In this document: positions 1 through 11,905 of the stretch, piece after piece
Layout of the letters: each line of letters opens with the position of its first letter
How positions within the stretch are numbered: position 1 is the first letter of the stretch
Position numbers and translations under genes: made by a program
Origin: Rhopalosiphum padi
Taxonomy: Eukaryota; Arthropoda; Insecta; Hemiptera; Aphididae
Assembly: GCF_020882245.1 (NCBI RefSeq)
Contig: NC_083599.1
Coordinates: forward strand, 20,098,865-20,162,864
Direction of reading: 5' to 3'
Length of the DNA: 64,000 nt
The notes under the pieces: model-generated
What the model was told of the DNA's origin: nothing
What the model saw: only the letters and a program-made list of their open reading frames with translations
The model's database searches: none

Positions 1-1779
1 TAAATAATTACATTTTATTAAAATATTAATAACTTTTGTACCGGTGCAATACGCTTTTGCGGTCAACGAGGGAGAGGGATATGTAGATCATTGTATAAAA
101 TTTTTAGATCTACTTTTTTGAGTAACAAAAGTTGCCATATCTGATGACTATAAAGCAGAGCTTGAAATCAACTTTAAATATCGATAAATATAATCAAAAT
201 CTTTTAAAAAATCAAAAATGTTTGTTGTTATATTCAAAATTTATATTGAAATTGAGAATGTTCGCTTGTAATAATATTGAAATGTTTATCAAAATTAAAA
301 ATAATTAAATCGATTATTCATAAAAAATTAATCGTATATAGCGGATCAATTTAAAATTTAAAAATATATTTGATTTAAACAATAACCAACGTTTAACAGT
401 AAACAGGTATATAAAATATAAATATAGTAATAATAATCATTGGTAAAAAATTAATAGGTTATAACTGTTATAAGTAATAACGAAAGTAATTGGTACTTCA
501 TAGTTCGTAATTGGTTTTCTTATAATAACTATACTGATTTCAGGTGCGATAAACAATCCGCGCGCGTTCGATTAGCAATCGTTTTGAGCACAGACATTTT
601 ATTTTCACATACTATAAAAATGCTTGGAAAAATATTTTTTCCGTTATAGTTCACGACATTGTATTCCATAGAGAAAAATTTTGTATCATACTACAAAGCA
701 AGTAACAGTTATACAGAGTGTATCACCAAGTATATTTTTACATTGAAAATTGGAATTTTATAACATAATAATATTATAAGATAATAAATGTGATACACCT
801 GGCATTCTGTATGATATGTATAAAAATGCCCTGCAATTTATATATCACAAAAGAAAAAAAATACTTCTCCATAAATGGCTATAATAATATGTTATGTGTA
901 AAACGTTAAATTAAAATTAAAATGATTTAAATGTTTTCAGCAATATATTATTAATTTTAGGTATATCACTATAGATCAAACCGAATTTTGAAATATTGAA
1001 AATAATATAGCAATATTAGAATCATAAAAATGTGAAGGTAATATTTTAAAAATTAAAATTAAAACTAAAATCGAATAAATGAAAGATAATTTTTATTATC
1101 TAAATAAAAATCAGAAATCAATATAAACGATATTTTGCAACAAAATTAATATCATCAGACAAAAACACACAATATGAATAGAGTATTTCTTATCGAATAA
1201 TTTTATGTTTTTCATCACAACATATAAATAATAATTTATATAATAACATATATATATATATATAATAATTGGGAAAACACACTGTAGATGGATTATTTGA
1301 TAATTTATACTTAATTATTTAAAACTATTTATTTCCAATTTCTAGAAAATTCTTATTAAATATTTTATACTATGTATAAAATATTATTCTGTATGACACA
1401 TTTTGTTTTAAATTTTTTTTTAATAAAATATGTTATATGTACCTACTTAAAATACAAATATTACAAAATATGTACTCCTAAGGAAAAAAGTGCTGAGCAT
1501 GCAAAATAAAAATGATTTCTTTAAACTTCTAGTACTATGAAACAAATTTATTTATTGTTTAACGTTTAGTTATGTTTTGAATGATTATTGAAAAATGGGC
1601 AAATTCCTATAAATCAATTAAATCTTAAATAAAATATATAATATAAAATATGGACATTTAAGTACCTATAATATAATATGTCATTATAATTGATAATGTT
1701 TTTAATATTATTATGAGTAATTGTATTTCATTAAAAATATGCTATGTATTAAATAAACAATAAAAGTTGTATTATTTAG
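1..1779. other. AT-rich intergenic DNA, no gene seen
   Basis: No open frame of note, no RNA gene and no clear repeat was seen beyond a short TA run near 1248-1264. Stops are dense in all frames. Confidence 0.7.
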
Positions 1780-2058
1780 TGCAGCGGTCCTCAGCCTGTG
1801 AAACGCAAAGAAATTTTTAAATTTATCAATTTTGCGGTGGCTAATAATTCGGCATATAGACTCTGTCAAACCTTAATATATTAATATATTAATTCAGCGG
1901 GCTCATATTTTATTATATTATTAAATACTAATATTTGATTGATATTACGGATCTGTTATAATATTATTGTGAATTTGAGACTATTTTTTTTAAATCTAAG
2001 TAAGTATTCTAGGAGAGAAGGAGGTGCAAAAAAGGCTTCTTGGGCCGCGAGTTGAACA
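1780..2058 (+). mobile_element. hAT-like element remnant
   Basis: It begins with a hAT-style end (CAGCGGTCCTCAGCCTGTG). The right part contains GGCTTCTTGGGCCGCGAG, reminiscent of the last bases of such elements, but the final terminal repeat is lost. No target duplication is visible. The open frame starting at 2024 lies partly in it and is not a gene. Confidence 0.4.
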
Positions 2059-2580
2059 CTTATTGTATGTTATAATTATTAAATTATTGAAACATTTAAA
2101 TTTAATCCAAAAATATGGACTCGTCTTCAATATCACCACTCACCAGAACAAATATCTAATAGTTGCGAATCGTTCCATTCTAAACTTAACACACAATTAC
2201 ACAATTCATTAAAGCACATCCGAGTATATTTCTGTTTCACGTGATTGAATTTAAAAATTCAAACTATTTCGTACATTATACTAAGAGGACTGAACACGAA
2301 TAAAGTTAGTAAAAATAAAAAAATCTATGCATTAGAAAAATAAATATATAACAACAATAATTTATTTTTGACGACTTAACTAATAAAAATAATAAATAAA
2401 TTCACTTATAATAAACTGGCATCAGATCGTAAAAAAGACGATTTTGTAAAATATGTACTTTATTGTTTTTTTTTTACTATACCATAATATTATATTTATA
2501 TATTTTTGTTTTCTCATTGTGAACAATAATGTGAATAATGTTTGATCAATGACGATAATTGAAATAAGATAGGTAATAAG

Positions 2581-3679
2581 CTGAGTTGGGCATAATTCGA
2601 ATAAAATTTGATTTAGATGATTATTTAGATAATATTTTATTTGAATAAAAAATTATTCGAATGATTATTTCACAATTATTCGAATAAAACAATATTCGAT
2701 TAATTTTCAAACATAGTTATTCGAATAATTTTCAGTAATTTTATCTTAGTATTATCATATGGTTGGTATATTGGTAATTAAAACATTTATACGTATTAAA
2801 AAACAATATTTAGCATTGTTTTATTAGTTCATGATTGTAAATCTTCTTTTATTTAAAATAAATACGAAACAAATATAGAACCACTTATTTAAAGAAGACA
2901 TTAGAGACTAAATATTTCGAATATACTAATAATTGTATTTTTCGGCAGAGTACGCGCAATTGCGGTGATTGCGCGAGTTTTATTTTTTTATGTATACGAT
3001 TGCGCGCAGTGCCAGAATAACAAAGAACACGATTTTAACTATTCAAAGGCGTACGATTGCATGTGAAATTGGAGACGACGTTGTTTTTATTAAACAAAAA
3101 TTAAGTTATATCATAATTATTTTTAATATTTAAATACATTTATTCAGAAACTAAGAATGATATAATATTAAAAAAATGTTATTATACCGTCATAAAAGAA
3201 AAAAATTATCGTTAAATTTATGTAAATAACACAAGATAAAAAAAAGTTAATAATTCAAAAAAGTGTACAAATTACATTTAATATAATATTTAAATTAAAT
3301 TTTAAAGCCCCGATACCTATTTCCAACTATGGCCAAATAAATACTTAAGTAAATTTTCTGGTGTTTTATTATTTATAGGTACGTATAATGTTTGTGTTCA
3401 ATTTTCTGTAATTCTTCCTTCGATTTTGGTTTAATTATTCCTTTGGAAATGGTAAACAGATTTACCATGAACATATATTATATTTGGCAACGTTGCTTAA
3501 AAGTAAAAATAATATAGCGCGCGTAATCGTACGCCTAAAAAGATACCGCCGATAAGGACCGCGCGCAATCGTATCGTGCCCGTAATTTTTATTAGCATTA
3601 GCTATGTTTAAAAATTATTCAATTACATTTTTATTCGAATAATTATAAAAAAAAATCACTCGAATTTGGCCCAACTCTG
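2581..3679. mobile_element. Non-autonomous hAT-like element, about 1.1 kb
   Basis: The ends are GAGTTGGGC-type inverted repeats: left CTGAGTTGGGCATAATTCGA, right ending CGAATTTGGCCCAACTCTG. The flanks carry near-identical 8-bp copies, GTAATAAG (2573-2580) and GTAATAGG (3680-3687). Subterminal sequence is built from repeated ATTATTCGAATAA words on both sides. There is no transposase frame. A second, GC-richer structure is nested inside at about 2944-3590. Confidence 0.6.
2944..3590. repeat. Nested inverted-repeat element with ACGATTGCGCGC motifs
   Basis: Words such as ACGATTGCGCGC and AGGCGTACGATT occur on the left (about 2996 and 3047) and, inverted, on the right (about 3520-3585). CG content is far higher than the surrounding hAT sequence. 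This suggests an older element inserted into the 2581-3679 element. Exact ends and target duplication are unclear. Confidence 0.35.
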
Positions 3680-3722
3680 GTAATAGGTATTTGAGTTATA
3701 TTATTTTGTTTATGCATTATAT

Positions 3723-4244
3723 CAGTGGTGGCCAACTACGGCCCGCGGGCCAAATCCGGCCCGCCATCATTTAATATCTGGCCCGCGAAAGAAATATAAT
3801 ATTTTACATTTACGTAAAAAAAAAATTTAAGTATACATTCTTCATATTTAATCCCGTATCGCCATATCGTAGCGTTTTTGTTGTTACAATGTCATTTAAT
3901 AATATAAATAGCATTACCGTATCTTATCTTATTTTCATACGATAGTAGTATTATAGTTATATTACTGTGCTCGTTCTCCGAGTAAATTCTACCAAATTAG
4001 AACCTAATATTAATTTCCTCTGTCAACAGAAACAAGCTCACAGTTCACATTAACAAATTAATACATTTTAAAATATGTTTTGTAAATATAAAACGATATT
4101 TTGTATAGTTTATATTTATTTTTATATGTGTTTTAATAATTTATTTAAAAATAATTTTTGAAATTGAAACTGATTTAATTTTGGCCCGCGGTAAAATTTT
4201 TTTTTTTTTTATGGCCCGAGTTAAAAAAAGTTTGGCCACCACTG
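3723..4244 (+). mobile_element. hAT element, internally deleted, with perfect 8-bp duplication
   Basis: Terminal repeats CAGTGGTGGCCAAC and GTTTGGCCACCACTG are exactly flanked by CATTATAT (3715-3722 and 4245-4252). Inside the ends are GGCCCGCGGGCC-type words. At 522 bp it is too short to be autonomous, but it keeps the end of a transposase frame (3961-4053). The perfect duplication suggests a relatively recent insertion. It lies only 43 bp from the 2581-3679 element. Confidence 0.85.
3961..4053 (+). pseudogene. C-terminal tail of a hAT transposase
   Basis: Just upstream of the right terminal repeat a frame reads ITVLVLRVNSTKLEPN, then INFLCQQKQAHSSH and TAA. This resembles the last residues of GTF2IRD2/ZBED5-like hAT transposases (family pattern ...L-x-P-N/D-I-x-x-L-x-x-x-K-x-x-x-x-S-stop, from memory). 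It has no start and no catalytic core. It explains the element as a deletion derivative that kept the 3' end. Confidence 0.5.
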
Positions 4245-4252
4245 CATTATAT

Positions 4253-7200
4253 TATTGTATTATAAGTCAGCGGAATCTACCTACATAGTACATAAATAAA
4301 ACATGTCCGACGGATCGATAAAATCGGGCTCGTGACCAACAGGCTAGAACCGTTGCTACGCCTGCTCCACGACCTCTTCGCGTTTCACTGATGCGGTATG
4401 CGCATGGCAGTACTTAAAGTCGGTGTATAGGTTACTGCATGAAAATGTAGTATTGATCGGTGTACTTGTAAAAATTTAAAAATACGATATGAAACCTTCA
4501 ACTATATACTAATCTCAACCCCTTTACCGTGATCAAGCCACAGGTTTGTGCACTAATGTACTATGTATAATTTACACATCAGTCGTGTACGATACTTAAT
4601 AATAATAATAATAATAACTAGGTCATAGGATTTATATGCAATAAATGAATTGTAAAACATTTATTGTATTTACTAACACTGCTTTACATAAATCTAGAGA
4701 AAACGTTTTTAGTTTATTTTGGTTTTTTAATGTATTTTTAATAAAGGACTGTTTAAATTTAGTTCTTAAGTTATTATTTTTTGTATGCTTGCTTAGTTGC
4801 TTGTATTTAAATGTCATATTACCTGAAAATGTTTTATTACTGACACAGCTTGATCACAATTATAATCTGTTTCAAAAACTTCGCTGGAAAATTCTTCAAT
4901 AAATTGACGTAACGGCACTCGGTCGGCACTTTCACTTTAAACTTGTACTGTTTAGTTATTAAAACCACTCAAACTATATTAAGTATAAATGTCGTCCGTA
5001 CCTTTTCGCATCACACGTCGTAATAACGAAAAAAAACTTTTGAACCGCCTCTTAATATTTAAGTAATCCTATCGGTCATCCAATCTAGATAAGATTAGAT
5101 GGGTAGAACCCATGATTTAAGATAGTATACTACTTATTTTAAATCATGATATGGTAATACCTATCATATTTACGACAATTCGACAAATAACCCAATTATT
5201 ATAGATATATGTTCCTTAAATAAATAATTTATAAAATTCACAATATATAATATATTTATAGAAAAAAAAATGGTTCTATTTTATTCAAAAATAAGTCAAA
5301 TTATGAACATATCTGATAATAAATCAATTTGAACTAAAAGAAAAAACATGCAAATGTATAAAAATCCTAGCCCAAATAATAATAATGTTCTAGGATAAGT
5401 ACGATAGGACCTTATTACTACTTCAGTTGACATCTACGAATTATGATAATTACCAGTAGGGGTAATAGTGTTATTGACTTGAATACTTGATAATCGAATT
5501 ACGTACCCGAATATATGAATATTTAATATATCATATTTGTTATGAATTTGTTTTTCGAATCACTGTTATAATTTTGAATTATATGATGAATGCTCGATTA
5601 AATCTGTATACCATCTGTAGTACCAGCTAGTCTATTGTATTTTATATTCCTAAAAAACAATAAGTTTATGAAAAAATATACAGGTCGTTTACACACAAAC
5701 GTATGAACATTAAAAACTTTTTTTAATTATAGTTTACGCACATTGTAGTAAGGTACATAATACAATTTAAAAGGAACATTGAGTGTACTTAAGGTTTATA
5801 TACACTATTAGTAAATATACTTGGAATTTTTTACTAAAAAATTTAAACTATTTTTATTCGTATGATATTTACCCTTATCTTTTTATAAGGCTTAGAATAA
5901 CACTTTGTCTAATCATGGTACCTAAAAACTGGTAAGTTATTTGCGTACAATGAAAAACGTGAAAAGCTATGTTAATACTAAATATTTTATCTTCTGCAAA
6001 CTGATGACTTGTTTCCGTACTAAACTATAAAGTCTACAATCTTGGTTCATTCAGGTAAGACAAATAATATAGATACAAGTTGCAACTAAAATTAATAATT
6101 TTAGGTTTTTAGATCTATCAATTTATAGAATAAAGTTTATCACATAATCTTGCATTTTTTGTTAGTTTATTTGTTATGAATTTGTTTTTCGAATCACTGT
6201 TATAATTTTGAATTATTTGGTGATTATCAAATATTGATTATTGAAATTGTTGTGTATGACATTATAAAAAGAAATCGACAAACAACAATTTTCTGTAATT
6301 TTTACTTAACTTAAAGTTTATACAAGATAACATTTTCAAAATATTTTAGGTTATTTTTGGATTATTTATAAACAATTAAAATTATAAAAGTTTTAATATT
6401 TTTTTTTCCAATAACTGTTGATAATATTTTTGTTATTGAGTAAAAATATTAACAATTTAATTCAAGAATTCTCATGAACATGAGTTAATCTTACATAAAT
6501 AAAAAAATTGAATAACAAAAAAACATAGTTACGACTTTTTTATAAACAATTTACTTTTTTTTTAAAAGTTAAAAATATTTTTCTTAGTTAGTTATTGTTT
6601 TAAAACAATAAATAATAATGATTTTAATTATTTTATTGTAATCAGAAATGTATTCAGAAATTTGGCGTCCGGATGCTAATGTTTTTCCACTCCCACCTCC
6701 CTCTGTAATTCCTGGTGGAAATTTGATTATTTAATTAAACAATTTTTAGTCTTTGGATAAAATTACTCTTCTATATTGGAATCTATAATATACGAGTGAC
6801 TAAAGAATTAAATGGCTTATTATTGATAGTTATAATATCAACGTAAAAAACAAATATCTGTTTGTTTATCTACATTCACTGATTTCATATTTAACATATT
6901 GCAATTTATTTAAATTTCAATTACACTTACAATTTATACATAAAAATTAAAAGGACTTGTTTTGATGCTTTTTTGAGTTGAACAAAAGTTAGTAAAAAAG
7001 AAAGCAGATTTTAAACTTTATACATTAAATCATCTTTATAAAATAGTCATAATTAATATAAATTAAGTTTAATTATTATATCTACTAATTACAAAACAAT
7101 AAATATTTACAATTTACATTTTTTTTGCGAGCTTTAGAGGAGCTATACGCCTATATACTCATTTATTATGTCATCATACTCTAAACTTTTTGTAATGTCT

Positions 7201-7518
7201 GATTCAATATTTAATGTATCTAATATCTAAACTATTTAATCGTTCGTTGGTCATCCTCGACTGTAAATAATTTTTAATTCGTTTTAGTTAAAATGAAGAG
7301 CAGTTTGATACGAAAATTACGAGACAACATAGATACATTCTTAGAGTAGGTAGCATTCACACATATCTTCAATACTTCAATCTTTCATCTTTAAGTGTTA
7401 GACACATAATATCTATAATTTATATTGGTAATTGGTAAAGTAAGTATATAATTATGAAAGTGTATTATAGGTACATTCGTTTGAAATGATAAATCTAGAT
7501 CCGTTGAATAGTGTTTTC
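4253..7518. other. Intergenic DNA with a local 50-bp duplication
   Basis: Mostly AT-rich. A GC-richer patch at about 4300-4400 has a short open stretch (IDKIGLVTNRLEPLLRLLHD) without start or splice support. The frames at 4632-4902 are K/N/L/F-rich and unconvincing. The only clear structure is the direct repeat at 5539/6171. Confidence 0.5.
5539..6223 (+). repeat. Pair of direct repeats (about 48 bp) 630 bp apart
   Basis: The text from GTTATGAATTTGTTTTTCGA through TAATTTTGAATTAT occurs at about 5539 and again at about 6171 with essentially no change, then diverges. It is either a local duplication or the ends of an unrecognised element. Confidence 0.6.
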
Positions 7519-7636
7519 AAGAGGACGTTATTCTCGTGTGTATTGTATGTGTCTTACTAACGTTCATTATAGCAAATTTGCATTCAGCAGAACAAATTAA
7601 ATATTGTTAGCTTTAATATTGGAGTGAATTTACCTA
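7519..7636 (+). repeat. Dispersed repeat, copy 1 (AAGAGGACGT family)
   Basis: The block AAGAGGACGT ... GTCTTAC ... CGT ... ATATAGCAAATTT-like ... GAGTGAATT-ACCTAT aligns over about 118 bp with 34672-34790. Divergence is moderate, suggesting an old interspersed repeat. No coding function is visible. Confidence 0.45.
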
Positions 7637-8239
7637 TAATTAAAATTAAAGGTAATTATCCAAGACATGTCATTTACTATTGATATTATCATTTTAAAGT
7701 GAGTTATAGCTATTTATATAGACAAATTATAACTTTAAAATGTTCATAAATTTCTTTAAAATTATAATATCAATAAAAGCATATGAAATTTCCTACATAA
7801 TATTCTTACTTTTAAATTTAAAAATAAGTAAATTTAAGTATATAGATAATTAAATAGGTAAATTTACTCTAGTATTAAAGTTAAAAACACAGTGAATATT
7901 CTGTTGAACGAAAATTGTCCATATTATACGACTGCAGGGACAACACATGCGGGTGATATAACGTCCGTTCAGCTTTTTCATTAACTTTACAAATTACAGT
8001 CGTGAAGTAAGCTATAAGTATAAAAAATATAAAAGTGGCACGACAGTGTATATTATCTCGACGCAGGATTAGTGTAAAATTTTGTGTTTTTTTACCTAAC
8101 TAATTATCTACTGAATCAATTAATACCTAATAAATTTTAAAAAATCAAAAAAATTGTACAAATGGTCCTTTTGCAAAAATCATTGAAATCATACAGTTAG
8201 AAATTAAGTTATTAAATTAAACGTGCAAACTTTTTAACG

Positions 8240-8420
8240 ACAAATTATAATGAAAACTGGACTCACCGCGGTCGCGTCTCGCGTTGCGGTGCGGACCGCC
8301 ACACCCATTATGACGCATTTTTATTATGTATTTTTTTATTTACGTATTTATTATTTGTTTGATTGTTTAATTTCGTTATCGACTATCGCCGTTGCGTTGC
8401 GCGTTGTTGATGTAAATAAA
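8240..8420. other. GC-rich patch with a donor-like site, minus strand
   Basis: The minus strand has ATGGGTGTGGCGGTCCGCAC and, after 14 codons, GCG|GTGAGT, a strong donor. That would be a very short first exon; no partner exon was recognised. The plus-strand frame starting at 8250 runs quickly into AT-rich repeats and is not credible. Confidence 0.2.
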
Positions 8421-8530
8421 AATATATATATAATAATAATAATATTATTATTATATTTATATAATAATCCTAGAAAGGAAAACAAAAACTATTGATGTAA
8501 AAAATTGGTAATATCACAAAAAAAACACTT

Positions 8531-9607
8531 TAGTCAAACTACGTGTAAAAACGGCTAAGTAAAAAAAAAGGACGTAGCCCATTCGGCTCCCGTTTTAAAA
8601 AAAGGTAAATTCCTACACGGTTCCCGTCAAAAAATGTTTTACGAACAGGTAATTACCCAAACGGCTCCGGTTTTTTACAACACATGCAAATTCTTTTCCA
8701 CTTCATACAGACTTAGGACTGTCTCAAAAGAGGTGTGGTTAAAAATGTATCGGTGAACATTAAGTAAATTATAAAAATAGCACGTATTATTGTGAGTTAC
8801 ATTTTAAAGTTAAAATATAAAAACAAATTATAAAAATTATATAAAAAAAGCATATTATATTGTTGTGCTATTGTGAATTAAATTAAGAATAAGTTTAAAA
8901 AAATGTAAAACGTGTGTATATATAAAAATATTAAAAAAGATTAAAAATTAAAATTATTGGTAAATTTTTTTATAAACTATAATTACGTGTTATTTTGTTT
9001 AATGAAAACTCGTCGATTATTTGAACAATGAGCTGTTTTTTTTCATACAATTCGTTTATACTAGTACCAGTCACCAGAGACTTAGAAAAGCTCAAATTAG
9101 TATACCGGTATTACAATTAGTAGTTTGGGAATTTACCTGTTTGTACATTTTTTTTCGATGGGAGCCGTTTTGGAATAAGCAAACAATGGACGGGAGCCAT
9201 TTGGGATGCGCCGAAAAAAAAAACAGTTCTTTAAGCACTATATTGTCTATAAAGATGTGATATCATAAATAAATGTTAAGTAAATTGATTTAAAGTACAC
9301 ATATATTGTTTCAATAATTTATTTACTTGGTAAGAATTGAGAAATTGTAGACTTTATATGAAATGGTACACGTAATCACGCAAACACAATAAACAAAGGG
9401 CATTAGAAGTTCATAATAATTTAAAATATTAAAATGGACAATACTCAAAATAATTTCTTGCCGAGTAAATAAATTATTAAAACAAAATAAGTGTAAACTT
9501 TAAATCAATTTACTTAGCATTTATTTATGATATCACATCTTTATAGACAATATAGTGCTTAAAGAACTGTTTTTTTACTTAGCCGTTTTTTTACACGTAG
9601 TTTGACC
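8531..9607. mobile_element. DNA element with 40-bp inverted ends and inner hairpin
   Basis: The left end reads GTCAAACTACGTGTAAAAAC then GGCTAAGTAAAAAA; the right end is the inverse (TTTTTTACTTAGCCG ... TACACGTAGTTTGACC). Subterminal blocks repeat the word GGGAGCCGTTT/ACGGCTCCCG, inverted between the two sides. No transposase frame remains; the frame at 9021-9260 is made of these repeats. The class is undetermined because no clear target duplication is seen. Confidence 0.6.
9214..9576. repeat. Near-perfect inverted repeat, arms about 85 bp
   Basis: The segment ACAGTTCTTTAAGCACTATA through GATTTAAAG (about 9221-9296) returns almost perfectly inverted at 9497-9569, with about 200 bp between. 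It lies in the right half of the 8531-9607 element and would fold into a long hairpin. Confidence 0.75.
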
Positions 9608-9609
9608 GA

Positions 9610-10700
9610 ATTGTTTTTGTTGTGGTTCGATTATATTAAAGAAGAATGAATAATTTTCATTTACCAGGTTAGCGTCTAGCCCTCTCTATAAATACGTTAC
9701 TGATTGTAATTCAAAAATCATATTACTATATTTCTAATTTGTTTAAAAATATTTAATTACAAGTATCATGAAGAATAATTAAATAATGAAATTATATTAC
9801 AGCACTAAATCTTATTTTGTATGTTCACTTTATTATCCTAAATATAAAATCATTTTTATGTAAACAATTTGAATACAGTGTTATATATTTTGTAAATCTT
9901 GGGAAACAAAAATCCTGCAGAACTATAATTCTAAAATTTTATGATGAGGTAATATGTGTAATTTCGATTTCAATAATATCTTAAAATATTTTTTTTCTAA
10001 ATATTATATTTATTTTATTTTAAATACTTTTTTTTTATTTCTATGCTGTCGTCTGTAATGATACTTGGTTATATTCTTCAGAACACTTGAAAATCCATCT
10101 CCAGTTATAATTTATAATATATTATATTGTATTATTCATATAGTTACAACTAACGACAAAAGACCTAAAAAAATATATATATAGGATTCCATGTTAGTAG
10201 AAGTCTTATACCAAGATTTAGTACGCAGATGAGGTGGTGATTTTTTTACTATTTTTATTTCGTAGACGGAACATCGTTTGTATAACGTATGCCCATGTTT
10301 GTGCTGTATTCAGTGGCAAATGCCTGAACGACAAATACAATTAATGTGTAACAAGTCACATATTAATATAATATAATCGTAATTTCACGTAAAAGTAAAA
10401 AAAAAAAAAAACCATTAACTTCATTGAAACAAAAACCATTCAAATCAAAATGTGTAACATGGTATTCACTGCACCGCACAAAGCATTTGACTGCAGCCTT
10501 TTTTCGACCATGCACCGATTGTCAATGAAATATGACGGTATTTATTCGTTGTTGTACATTATTTTTCACTGTAGCCTTCATCGTCAGCGCCAATTATTGG
10601 TGTCTCCGTCTGTTGATCTGTGTAAAATGTTACTATTATTTATTTAATCAAGCGCCACTCGGTTCAAATCACAGATGCATTATATTATATTATTATTATT
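9610..10700. other. Intergenic DNA, no gene seen
   Basis: AT-rich with short A/T runs. The frames at 10450-10756 lack coding character and splice context. Nothing else was recognised. Confidence 0.5.
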
Positions 10701-10709
10701 ATATTGTCA

Positions 10710-11125
10710 TGTCGTCACCGCGGGGCGCGGCGAGCTCGGGTCTGGTTTGGCAGTAGGTTCGCCGCCAGAAAATTACGGCGGCGCGCTGCGCTCGTCTCCT
10801 CCGACTAGGCCCCTGGTACCTAATCCGAGCTAAAATTCGTCTGACCCCAGAAAAGTCGACTTCAAGGTTGGCGTGGTGCAACCAACATCGTTTACTTGAT
10901 ATTTCAACAATAATATTTCAATATTATAATACATATTATAATATTTTTATAATATTCAACGCAGTTGATGCAACGCCAACCGGGCAGTTGATTTCTCTGG
11001 GGTCAAACGACAATTTTAGCTCGTAAAGGTACCAGGAGCCTAGCCGGAGTAGAAGGGCGCCGCCGTCATTTTCTGGCAGCGTACGGGTCGCCGCCGAGCA
11101 CCGAGCTCTCCGGACCGCGATAATG
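10710..11125. repeat. GC-rich inverted repeat with relic peptide in both arms
   Basis: The left arm (about 10718-10883) and right arm (about 10962-11117) are diverged inverse copies around an AT-rich centre. Matching words include GCCGCCAGAAAAT, ACTAGG/GCTAGG, CCTGGTACCT, GAGCTAAAATT and TGACCCCAGA. Read outward from the centre, the left arm (minus strand) encodes VDFSGVRRILARIRYQGPSR and AAVIFWRR. The right arm (plus) encodes VDFSGVKRQF, interrupted, and AAVIFWQ. So two head-to-head copies of the same unit, one with stops. Identity unknown. Confidence 0.6.
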
Positions 11126-11128
11126 TGA

Positions 11129-11268
11129 TTCTACCGCATGGGCTCCTAGTAATCTAAAATCATTTTGGGGGTATTCTTGCGGCGGCACAACAGCAATAAC
11201 ACCAACGCCAACGTCAACGTCAACGTCAATAACATCAACATCAACGGAGCAGCAGCAGCAGCAGCAGC

Positions 11269-11317
<49 letters not shown>

Positions 11318-11338
11318 GTTTCACCGATCGTGGCAATA
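11129..11338 (+). other. Open segment with Thr/Ser then poly-Gln, no ATG
   Basis: After TAA at about 11121 one frame stays open through WAPSNLKSFWGYSCGG, a T/S/P run (TPTPTSTSTS), about 24 Gln (CAG then CAA codons), QFHRSW and a stop. There is no ATG, and the upstream edge borders the inverted repeat. It could be an exon fragment of a Q-rich regulator, but the Gln run is just a CAG/CAA microsatellite that is open in several frames, so coding is doubtful. Confidence 0.2.
11249..11318 (+). repeat. (CAG)n(CAA)n trinucleotide microsatellite
   Basis: About seven CAG units run into about sixteen CAA units and a last CAG. It is preceded by an imperfect AACGTC/AACATC hexamer run (about 11206-11244), also a simple repeat. 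Confidence 0.9.
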
Positions 11339-11461
11339 ATAATAGTAATAATAATTGTTGTCGATAATAGTAATAACCGCGATCGCAGCGCCCTCTCTCG
11401 GAATCGTGGTTTGACCGGCTGCCAGCCGAGAAGAAAAAATAGAAAAACTACAGAATGACCG

Positions 11462-11897
11462 CGATGCACGACTATAACAGTGACGTAATAAGTTGTGGTG
11501 GGGAGGAGGTGTAGAGGTCGTGGGCATATTTTGTTTTATATTAATGTCGACTGCGTTTCAAGTGCGTGTGTGTGTTGCATTGTAGTACGGCACTGGCCTG
11601 TGTATTACAGTCGCGTGTATCGCGTTATATGTGGGACAGCGCATAATGCGGACACATGACAAAACACAGCGCATAATATGGTCTGGTAATAGTAAATTGA
11701 TAATAATCAATGTAATTGCAATAAATACAATTTTTCGTGTTCAAATATATCGACGAATGAGTCGGTTATTTGTATAAATCACAACGTTTTTCGCGATATA
11801 TCAATTTGTATATCGCGCAAGTCATTGGTTACTTACCATATATAATATGTTAGGTATTTTTTCGATATAAAATGTTCATGTAGTATATATTATTATT
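11462..11897. other. GC-richer flank, then AT-rich DNA, no gene seen
   Basis: 11462-11640 is CpG-richer and could belong to a promoter region with the preceding patch. No splice-supported frame was found. Confidence 0.4.
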
Positions 11898-11905
11898 ATT
11901 ATACA

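Noticed and set aside
11146..11527. Val/Ala-rich, Asn/Thr-rich and Tyr-rich frames across the microsatellite
   Set aside because: All are translations of the CAG/CAA repeat and its flanks; the homopolymers change identity with frame.
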